Shown: in pieces, positions 1-5,194 of the stretch
Layout: each line of letters opens with the position of its first letter
How positions within the stretch are numbered: position 1 is the stretch's first letter
NCBI GenBank assembly: GCA_937890875.1
Contig: CALAEB010000307.1
Coordinates: 1 to 5,705, forward strand
DNA: 5,705 nt
Reading direction: 5' to 3'
From: an uncultured Anaerolineaceae bacterium
GTDB taxonomy: Bacteria > Chloroflexota > Anaerolineae > Anaerolineales > Anaerolineaceae
Notes under the pieces: generated by a model
What the model was told of the DNA's origin: nothing
Databases searched by the model: none
What the model saw: the letters and a program-made list of their open reading frames with translations, nothing else
Translations under genes and position numbers: made by a program

Positions 1-802
1 TGATCGTCGGGGTTTTCGTCAGCGGCATCCCGGACACATTAAAGCGTCCGGAGGTATACCAGCGGCTTCCAGCGAAGATCTGCATCTCATACGCTCCCGG
101 CAGCCACACATCCGGATCGTCCGGTGCACAGGTGGCATAACTGTAACCGCCGGTACTCGTCACTTCAAACTGGGTCGAATTACAGATCGCTGTCCAGTCA
201 TCCACCCGGTACCAGACAAAGAAAAACTGTCCGCCCGGAACCATTTGATCGAAACTGAAAAACCCGATAACCTGTGAAATTGGATTCTCAAAAGCGTCAA
301 AAACTTCAACCGGCAGCCCATCATCGCCCAATTGCCGTGTAAACTGGATCGGGCTGAAGACAACGGAATCACCCGGATTGGCATCATTGGTGCTCAACGG
401 CCGCATGAACTCCGGGAAAGCCGGGGTACTGGTTATGGATGGCGTTTCCGTTATGGTCGGCGTGAGCGAAATCGTCGGGGTCATTGTGATGGTCGGGGTC
501 AATGTTACCGTGGGGGTGTTGGTGATCGTCGGTGAAGGCGGAAAAATACTGTAGATCGCGGTTTCTCCGAATGTGTTGAGCATGAAAGCCGCCCCCATCA
601 GCAGCAGTGCCGCCAGAATCAGCCGCCAGCCGTGGGCAATGGTCGCCTGCCTTTTTTTGAAGTAGACGATCCGGTGTCCGCGCCGGATCGCGGCAGCGCC
701 GAGCAGGAACGCAAGTACAGCCCCGCCCAACGCCAGCAGAAAGGCGGTTCCAATTCCGGCGTTAATGTCTAACCCCAGATTGATTTGGTTGATAAAATCC
801 AT
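1..802 (-). CDS. Membrane-anchored surface protein with Thr-Pro repeat linker (C-terminus cut by window edge)
   Basis: The frame is open from ATG at 802 to the window edge, giving 267 residues without a stop. Two hydrophobic segments are visible, at about residues 15-39 and 59-78. They are separated by a basic loop (RRGHRIVYFKKR, 40-51), so by the positive-inside rule both ends should face outward. A linker of six TPTITx-like hexapeptides follows (90-125). Next comes a domain of about 130 residues rich in aromatic and beta-type sequence (131-260), with Cys208 and Cys225 that could form a disulfide. The last visible residues (TPTI, 264-267) look like the start of a second Thr-Pro linker, so more domains may follow. 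I do not recognise the family and assign no function. Thr-Pro linkers of this kind are common in Chloroflexota exported proteins. No Shine-Dalgarno lies before the start, and a promoter sits immediately upstream. The gene appears unrelated to the sugar operon. Confidence 0.8.
   Translation of the reverse strand, partial: MDFINQINLGLDINAGIGTAFLLALGGAVLAFLLGAAAIRRGHRIVYFKKRQATIAHGWRLILAALLLMGAAFMLNTFGETAIYSIFPPSPTITNTPTVTLTPTITMTPTISLTPTITETPSITSTPAFPEFMRPLSTNDANPGDSVVFSPIQFTRQLGDDGLPVEVFDAFENPISQVIGFFSFDQMVPGGQFFFVWYRVDDWTAICNSTQFEVTSTGGYSYATCAPDDPDVWLPGAYEMQIFAGSRWYTSGRFNVSGMPLTKTPTI
428..535 (-). repeat. Six 18-nt coding repeats (TPTITx hexapeptides)
   Basis: Residues 90-125 of the membrane-anchored protein read SPTITN, TPTVTL, TPTITM, TPTISL, TPTITE, TPSITS. 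These are six 18-nt units within the reading frame. They form a flexible, extended, Thr-rich linker between the second membrane segment and the outer domain. Such a linker is a plausible O-glycosylation site in some lineages (inference). In-frame repeats of this sort can change copy number by slippage or recombination. Confidence 0.85.
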
Positions 803-809
803 ATTTTGG

Positions 810-818
810 ATTATATCA
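810..818 (-). promoter_or_regulatory. Extended -10 promoter of the surface-protein gene, likely leaderless
   Basis: The minus strand reads TGATATAAT, a perfect TG-n-TATAAT extended -10 element. Seven bases (CCAAAAT) separate its last T (810) from the ATG at 802. A start site 7-8 nt downstream falls at 803 or 802, so the transcript would begin at or one base before the AUG, with no room for a ribosome-binding site. At the -35 position there is only a poor match (GTGAGC at 837-832, 16-nt spacer), which an extended -10 promoter can tolerate. Confidence 0.6.
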
Positions 819-992
819 TGCGGGGATATCCGCTCACTTCCGCCGCCCCACAATCAGGAATTCGAGTTTTGACCCGAGCGCCGGAAGTCAAGTTTATCGA
901 AACGGAGCCACAGTTTCCGTTTTTCCCGGACGTTCAGCCTTTTTGATACCCGAACCCATTTTGATAAACATTATCGGTTTTCCGTTTTATGC

Positions 993-1020
993 AAAAAGGG
1001 CCGTTTCGCCACAATACGGC
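993..1020 (-). terminator. Possible intrinsic terminator of the sugar operon
   Basis: Read on the minus strand, GCCGT (1020-1016) pairs with ACGGC (1004-1000) around an 11-nt loop. Two C's and five T's (997-993) follow. It lies about 100 nt after the regulator stop codon, in the correct orientation to end the operon. The stem is only 5 bp with a large loop, so termination strength is doubtful. Confidence 0.4.
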
Positions 1021-1120
1021 TAACAATGAAGAATGGCTCGATCCAGACACGGAAAACCCGACCCGTTCGATCCAATCTCAAATTCCCGGAGACGCACTGA
1101 ACGGTGACAGCAGACAGACG

Positions 1121-1966
1121 CTACAGTTTATATTCGGAGAAGATGATTTCCGGCTTATCTGCGTCACTGGCGCTGATCGTTTCCTCGTTGGTGACATAAT
1201 GCAGCAGCGCGTCGATCACAGCGATTTCGTTCAAATGCGAGTAATTTTTATAATAGGAAAAAGATTTCTCCCCCACTGAGGAAAGCAGTAGATAATCCGC
1301 CAGACGGCTGACCGGAGAAAATTCATAGGCCGTAACCGCGATCCGCTTCAGCCCCTTCTCTTTGGCCAGCTCCATCCCCTGAACAACCTGCTTTGAACAG
1401 CCGGATTGCGAAATCGCGATCACAATATCTTCTTTATCCGCGAGGTTAATATGATTCAGAAAATATTCCGGTTGTGCTCCATAAGAGCATTTAACGCCCA
1501 GCCGCCCCAGCCGGAATCCCATATGCTGTGACAAAGGGTTCGTGTTCCCCACCGCGATAATATGCGCCTGTTTGCAATTTTTGATCAGGTTCGCGCAGTT
1601 CAAAATCGTGGTATGGTCCAGATTCTGCCCGATTTTCAACATGTTGGAGGCGAACACTTTAAAAAGTCCGTATACGGTGTCCTCTTCACTGTTCACATCA
1701 TCTTCCCGGTCAATCTGATTGCGGCCAAAATCGCGGGACAGAATAATCCGCATCTGGTAGTAACCCTGATAGCCGATATGTTTACAGAACCGGATCACCG
1801 TGGCATCACTGACATTGCTGTAGTTTGCCAGTTCGGACACGTTGGCATTGACAGCTAATTCCGGAAAACTCAGAATAAAATCGGCAACTTTCTTCTCGGA
1901 TGAGAAGATCTGATCATAATTTTCTTTAATGGCCTCAATCACTGACTTTGACTGGATAATATCCAT
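1121..1966 (-). CDS. MurR/RpiR-family transcriptional regulator (HTH + SIS)
   Basis: This 281-residue protein has the full two-domain layout and normal length of the RpiR family. The N-terminal HTH_6 domain spans about residues 1-77, with the hallmark stretches SSEKKVADFIL (22-32) and VSELANYSNVSDATVIRFCKH (43-63, the helix-turn-helix). A linker leads to a SIS sugar-phosphate-binding domain at about 115-260, recognisable from IIAVGNTN (136-142) and VIAISQSGCSKQV (182-194), the latter being the phosphate-binding Ser/Gly loop. The start at 1966 is set by a strong GGAGGG 7 nt upstream (1979-1974). Family members bind operators near sugar operons and respond to phosphosugars, so it probably controls this operon in response to an intermediate made by the kinase or aldolase (inference). 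It is the last operon gene, 137 nt after the kinase, with a hairpin repeat in the gap. A weak -10-like TACTAT (1994-1989) could drive separate transcription. Confidence 0.93.
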   Translation of the reverse strand: MDIIQSKSVIEAIKENYDQIFSSEKKVADFILSFPELAVNANVSELANYSNVSDATVIRFCKHIGYQGYYQMRIILSRDFGRNQIDREDDVNSEEDTVYGLFKVFASNMLKIGQNLDHTTILNCANLIKNCKQAHIIAVGNTNPLSQHMGFRLGRLGVKCSYGAQPEYFLNHINLADKEDIVIAISQSGCSKQVVQGMELAKEKGLKRIAVTAYEFSPVSRLADYLLLSSVGEKSFSYYKNYSHLNEIAVIDALLHYVTNEETISASDADKPEIIFSEYKL

Positions 1967-1999
1967 CTGTTTTCCCTCCGTTCAAAATATAGTATTGGC

Positions 2000-2060
2000 A
2001 CTTTGTGATTGTGTTGTTGTTTTGGCGCGATACGCCAAAACAACAACACAATCACAAAGT
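2000..2060 (-). repeat. Perfect 28-bp hairpin between kinase and regulator genes
   Basis: Arms at 2000-2027 and 2033-2060 are perfectly complementary over 28 bp and flank a 5-nt loop (CGATA, 2028-2032). The apex is TTTTGGCG/CGCCAAAA. On the plus strand the stem is followed by six T's (2060-2065), but no plus-strand gene ends here. On the minus strand, the sense of the operon, no U tract follows. The stem ends about 20 nt before the regulator's Shine-Dalgarno, so it would lie in the intergenic part of the operon mRNA. It is related in sequence and position to the hairpin at 3339-3383. Possible roles are mRNA processing or stabilisation, partial attenuation, an operator, or a mobile REP/MITE-like repeat. 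The sequence alone does not decide. Confidence 0.95.
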
Positions 2061-2067
2061 TTTTTCA

Positions 2068-2091
2068 TTCGGAAGTCTACTCTAAATTTCG
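2068..2091 (-). repeat. Flank block of hairpin element, copy 1
   Basis: On the plus strand the block begins TTCGGAA (2068-2074) and ends AAATTTCG (2084-2091). The same ordered words occur beside the second hairpin at 3399-3421 with one base of length difference. Here the block begins 8 nt from the stem and lies 12 nt from the kinase stop codon. It probably belongs to the same repeat unit as the hairpin. Confidence 0.65.
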
Positions 2092-2103
2092 CATTCGTGC
2101 TAT

Positions 2104-3294
2104 TCATGCAGATTGCTGGAGCCGGGGTATAAATCCGCCAACAAACGCGTCGCCCAGACCGATGGTCGTGGCACTACTTTCCTCAGCCTGCACACAGGCA
2201 AGGCAGCATACTTTTCCCGCCCCTGATGCGTTGATCGTTTCAGAAAAACGAAGACCCGGCTCCTGCAGCGGGGAAGTTTCCGTTGCCTGGTAATCCGACA
2301 TTGAAAAATCGTCCCCGAAACGGAACCGCGTCCCGGCCATAGTAATCCCGCCCTTGAGCGCGTTCCCGTATTCACATGCGTTATCGCCGTAAGCCAGCGC
2401 CCAATACCGCGTATGAATGACCAGCACCGGCACCGGGATCCGCCGGTAAAGATCCGGCAACGCCGCCAGCACTGCCGGCGCATCCAACAGCGCAACCGAT
2501 CTGCCGATATATGACTGAAACTCATCTTCGTTCAGGCTGTAGATATTAATCCGATGCAAGAGTTTTTGCCGGACCACCTGGCTGAATTCCGGTATATGGA
2601 AACAGCCGTCCTCATAGAAAACCTGCGCATCCGCCGATAATTTCCGCATAGCCCGGTTCAGCTCATCCAACCTGCTTTCCAGCAGCGGCCTGTCCTGCAT
2701 GGCGTTGAAACCGGAGATGAGAAACACACCGGCATCAGCGATCAGGTCCCCCAGCTGCGGACTGAGTTTCATCAGCATGTTATCCGGATCGTTCACATAA
2801 ATGATCCGGTTTGCCCGTTTGGTCCGAATGTGAATATCATCCGCGTCAACGGTCGTTCCTTCGTAATACTGGACGATCAGATGCGGGTAGATCCGCTCCT
2901 CATCGGCGCTGCAGATATAGCGGCAGTCTTCAGGAAGCAGCTCGCGGACATACGGATTCATAGTCACCAAATGCACCGATGAGGCAAAACCAATTTTATG
3001 CATCGCGATCGCTGCGCGGACGGAGGTACCACCCAGCGTGACCCGTTTTGTAAAGTACTGCGAAAAATCTTCAATTATCCGGGGCGCGTGCACAAAACAC
3101 TCTCCGCCCTTTTCATCCCGCAAAAACCTCAAGATTGAAACCGCAAGCGCTCTCTCACCGGCGATTTCAATTTCTTGGGATAATTCCCCATTCTTAATCG
3201 CATATCTTCGAATCAGGGCCTCCAGAACCGCCGAGTCCCACCGGATTTCATAATCAATGTTATCCCCTAACCCCAATACGATTGTTCCGCTCAT
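2104..3294 (-). CDS. Ribokinase-superfamily sugar kinase, ADP-dependent PFK/glucokinase-like
   Basis: From ATG 3294 the protein has 396 residues. An N-terminal strand with GLGDNIDYEI (8-17) supplies a sugar-binding N-x-D. LGGTSVRAA (87-95) matches the Gly-rich segment after the lid, LNEDEF (254-259) carries the metal-binding N-x-x-E, and TIGLGDAFVGGF (377-388) holds the catalytic base Asp382 and anion hole. GLGD in place of the usual PfkB GAGD, the NID segment and the length (PfkB is about 310, archaeal ADP-kinases about 450) point to the ADP-dependent phosphofructokinase/glucokinase family. The H-x-E motif of that family is not evident (FYE at 226-228), so nucleotide use is uncertain. Next to the aldolase it probably phosphorylates a ketose or ketose phosphate. 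The frame is open further upstream to 3384, but that extension translates the hairpin, so I reject it. AGGG lies 7 nt before ATG 3294. GTG at 3312 is an alternative start. Confidence 0.85.
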   Translation of the reverse strand: MSGTIVLGLGDNIDYEIRWDSAVLEALIRRYAIKNGELSQEIEIAGERALAVSILRFLRDEKGGECFVHAPRIIEDFSQYFTKRVTLGGTSVRAAIAMHKIGFASSVHLVTMNPYVRELLPEDCRYICSADEERIYPHLIVQYYEGTTVDADDIHIRTKRANRIIYVNDPDNMLMKLSPQLGDLIADAGVFLISGFNAMQDRPLLESRLDELNRAMRKLSADAQVFYEDGCFHIPEFSQVVRQKLLHRINIYSLNEDEFQSYIGRSVALLDAPAVLAALPDLYRRIPVPVLVIHTRYWALAYGDNACEYGNALKGGITMAGTRFRFGDDFSMSDYQATETSPLQEPGLRFSETINASGAGKVCCLACVQAEESSATTIGLGDAFVGGFIPRLQQSA

Positions 3295-3338
3295 CAGTCC
3301 GCCCTGTCCCACCCATTTGAACTGCTCCAAGAAAACTC

Positions 3339-3383
3339 TGTGGTTCTCCTGCTTTGCGCAAAACGCAAAACAGGAGAACCACA
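3339..3383 (-). repeat. 20-bp hairpin between aldolase and kinase genes
   Basis: Arms at 3339-3358 and 3364-3383 pair over 20 positions around a 5-nt loop (CAAAA, 3359-3363). The only mismatch is C3352 against A3370. In the minus-strand transcript that pair becomes G-U, and one further outer pair (3338/3384) also becomes G-U, so the operon-sense RNA can form an unbroken 21-bp stem. After the stem the minus strand reads GAG then TTTT, a weak U tract that could allow partial termination ahead of the kinase. The hairpin ends 44 nt before the kinase start. It is a diverged relative of the hairpin at 2000-2060. Confidence 0.92.
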
Positions 3384-3398
3384 AGCTCAGCTTATTCT

Positions 3399-3421
3399 TT
3401 CGGAAACTTCCTCAAATTTCG
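3399..3421 (-). repeat. Flank block of hairpin element, copy 2
   Basis: On the plus strand TTCGGAA (3399-3405) and AAATTTCG (3414-3421) occur in the same order as at 2068-2091. The block lies between the hairpin and the aldolase stop codon. It starts 16 nt from the stem, against 8 nt in copy 1, and ends 24 nt from the stop codon. Confidence 0.65.
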
Positions 3422-3445
3422 AATCCCTGTTCCTGTCAGGAGAAA

Positions 3446-4306
3446 TCAGTAAAGCGGCGCTTTGCCATCCGCATTAAATAACTCAATTTTATGGCAGGCA
3501 ACCGCTTTCATCGCCACAATACAGAAGGGTTCAATCACATTCGGTTCTCTCAGGCTCTGATCCGTTAAAACTTCCCGCATTTTATTGAAGTAAGCCGCTT
3601 TAATATCACTCGAAATATTGATCTTGTTGATGCCCAGTTTGACAGATTCGCCGATTTCCGAATCATGGTTATTGGAGCCGCCATGGAGAACCAACGGGAT
3701 GGAGACCTTGGATTTAATTTCCTTCAATAAATCCAGTTTCAATTCCGGCTTCATTCCCTTCGGGTAGATCCCGTGCGAAGTCCCGATGGCGATCGCCAGC
3801 GTATCGATCCCGGTCGCGGCAACAAACTTGACCGCGTCCTCCGGCCTTGTATAAATGATCTGATCAGCGCCTGCCTCGGCCTGGGAATCGGTGGAACCGA
3901 TGGTGCCGAGCTCGCTCTCGACAGAGACATTCACCGCATGCGCCGCTTCCACCACTTTCCGGCAGATTTCAATGTTCTCTTCAAAGGGAAGGTGAGACCC
4001 GTCAATCATGACCGATGTGAATCCGCTCTGGATCGCCACCAGTACCTGTTCAAAATTTGCGCCATGGTCCAGATGAATACAGACCGGAACGGCGGATTTG
4101 TTCGCCTTCTCGGTCATCGCTTTCACAATCTCGACACCGGTGAAACGCAGTTCGTCCGGATGGATCGCAATAATCAGCGGAGATTGTTTTTCCTCCGATG
4201 CTTCAAAAATCCCGTTCAACATTGAATAATCACTGATATTAAATGCCGGTACAGCAAAAAAATTCTTATTCGCCACCGCCAGTAAATCCTTCATATTCAT
4301 TAACAT
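3446..4306 (-). CDS. Class II (zinc) ketose-bisphosphate aldolase
   Basis: This 286-residue protein has the normal length of the FbaA/GatY/KbaY family, which reversibly cleaves ketose 1,6-bisphosphates to dihydroxyacetone phosphate and an aldehyde phosphate. Visible signatures in order are HLDHG (78-82; catalytic Asp80, zinc ligand His81), MIDGSHLPFEENI (100-112), ESELGTIG (130-137; Glu132), IGTSHGIYP (174-182; zinc ligand His178), LVLHGGSN (205-212; zinc ligand His208) and KINISSD (228-234; Asn230, phosphate loop). Asn212 stands where the common family form has Gly (HGGSG), which suggests a branch other than housekeeping fructose-bisphosphate aldolase. The exact sugar (fructose, tagatose or another ketose) cannot be decided. 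The start at 4306 is supported by AGGA 7 nt upstream; in-frame ATGs at 4300 and 4294 are less well placed. It follows the permease gene after 44 nt and precedes the sugar kinase, so the two enzymes probably act in sequence. Confidence 0.93.
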   Translation of the reverse strand: MLMNMKDLLAVANKNFFAVPAFNISDYSMLNGIFEASEEKQSPLIIAIHPDELRFTGVEIVKAMTEKANKSAVPVCIHLDHGANFEQVLVAIQSGFTSVMIDGSHLPFEENIEICRKVVEAAHAVNVSVESELGTIGSTDSQAEAGADQIIYTRPEDAVKFVAATGIDTLAIAIGTSHGIYPKGMKPELKLDLLKEIKSKVSIPLVLHGGSNNHDSEIGESVKLGINKINISSDIKAAYFNKMREVLTDQSLREPNVIEPFCIVAMKAVACHKIELFNADGKAPLY

Positions 4307-4350
4307 ATACTTTTCCTTTTGTGTTTGGTATGGTTAAATTTTTTTTTGAA

Positions 4351-5193
4351 TCAACTCTTCACTGAACCTGCCGTCATTCCTTCGATGAAATAACGCTGGA
4401 AGAATAAAAATAACAATAAAACGGGCAGACATCCCAAAATGCTCATTGCCATCATCTCGTTCCATTCATAAGAATGCTGCCCCATCAACTGCTGAATCCC
4501 GATCGGAACGGTCCGCATGTCAATCGTCTTGGTCAGCGTCAGCGCAAACAGATACTCGTTCCCTGCCTGCATGAACGTGTACATCCCGACAGAAATGAGC
4601 CCGGGAATCGAAATCGGCACCAGAACTTTCCAAAGCGCGAGGAAACGGCTCCCGCCGTCGATCATGACCGCCTCATCCAGTTCAGTCGGCAGGGTATTAA
4701 AATACCCTGTCATCATGATGATCGCATAGGGAAGTGTGAACACCATATACGTAAGAATTAATGCCCAATACGTGTTATACAATTTCAACGCGACAATCAA
4801 ACCGAAATAGGGAATCAACAGTGTTATCGGCGGAACCGCCTGAACGCTGATGATTAACATATTTAACGGTTTTTTCAACTTGAAGTCAAACCGGCTGAAG
4901 CTGTATGCGGCCAAAACGGACACAAGCAATGTGAACAGCGTCACCATGGAGGAGACCAGATAGCTGTTAATGAAAAAGCGGACCTTGACCGGATCGGAAA
5001 GAATGGATTTATACGCGGAAAAAGAGAAATTTTCCGATATAAACTTCGGCGGGAAGGCAAATATTTCGGTATTCGGCTTGAACGAGGATAAAATCATCCA
5101 GAGCACGGGAAATCCGGCGTAGACCGCGCCGATCACCAGCAGGGCAATGACAAAAAATTTACCGGCCGCCCGGATTGCTTTTTTTGAGTTCAT
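4351..5193 (-). CDS. Carbohydrate ABC transporter permease, MalG type
   Basis: The protein has 280 residues, standard for the MalG/LacG (CUT1) permease family. It forms half of the membrane channel that passes a sugar delivered by an extracellular binding protein, powered by a cytoplasmic ATPase. Hydrophobic segments are visible at about 13-36, 75-98, 111-135, 142-162, 195-215 and 249-268, the usual six. The EAA loop that docks the ATPase is at about 171-194 (ELDEAVMIDGGSRF..., then LVPIS). An N-terminal SFKPNTEIF (37-45) is typical of the family. The start at 5193 has GAGGG upstream at 7-8 nt spacing. It begins one base after the stop of the partner permease, so the two are probably translationally coupled and made in equal amounts. 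The sugar specificity is not readable from the sequence. Confidence 0.95.
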   Translation of the reverse strand: MNSKKAIRAAGKFFVIALLVIGAVYAGFPVLWMILSSFKPNTEIFAFPPKFISENFSFSAYKSILSDPVKVRFFINSYLVSSMVTLFTLLVSVLAAYSFSRFDFKLKKPLNMLIISVQAVPPITLLIPYFGLIVALKLYNTYWALILTYMVFTLPYAIIMMTGYFNTLPTELDEAVMIDGGSRFLALWKVLVPISIPGLISVGMYTFMQAGNEYLFALTLTKTIDMRTVPIGIQQLMGQHSYEWNEMMAMSILGCLPVLLLFLFFQRYFIEGMTAGSVKS

Positions 5194-5194
5194 G

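Larger units (their letters stand above)
803..1120. other. 318-nt intergenic spacer
   Basis: This spacer lies between the regulator stop codon and the start of the surface-protein gene, both on the minus strand. It holds the extended -10 promoter at its low end and a modest terminator candidate at 993-1020. It also contains a weak 7-bp hairpin at 900-922, a 13-bp palindrome GATAAACATTATC at 963-975, and an 8-bp direct repeat TCGATCCA at 1038-1045 and 1067-1074. I see no convincing gene on either strand and no RNA gene. Confidence 0.6.

Noticed and set aside
900..922. 7-bp hairpin AAACGGA/TCCGTTT
   Set aside because: The 9-nt loop and short stem are weak, the T-run follows only on the plus strand, and no plus-strand gene ends here.
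963..975. Palindrome GATAAACATTATC as an operator
   Set aside because: It has only 5-bp AT-rich arms, lies about 150 nt upstream of the surface-protein promoter and has no second copy, so it is easily chance.
1038..1074. Direct repeat TCGATCCA, two copies 29 nt apart
   Set aside because: It is a single pair of 8-mers in a spacer, with no array, promoter or gene boundary associated with it.
1067..1084. Possible third flank block (TTCG ... CTCAAATT) after the regulator stop codon
   Set aside because: It shares part of the flank words and the position after a stop codon, but lacks TTCGGAA and the full AAATTTCG, and no long hairpin lies next to it. Too weak to count as a copy.
989..1279. 96-codon plus-strand frame
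   Set aside because: It overlaps the regulator's 3' end antisense, shows no ribosome-binding site or recognisable domain, and its first part crosses the terminator candidate.
3295..3384. Upstream extension of the kinase frame to an ATG at 3384
   Set aside because: The extra 30 residues (starting MWFSCFAFCAKQENH) are a translation of the hairpin and have no kinase-like sequence. The conserved first strand begins at ATG 3294.
3773..4225. 150-codon plus-strand frame opposite the aldolase
   Set aside because: It lies wholly inside the aldolase gene, which carries every catalytic motif of its family; the antisense frame has none.
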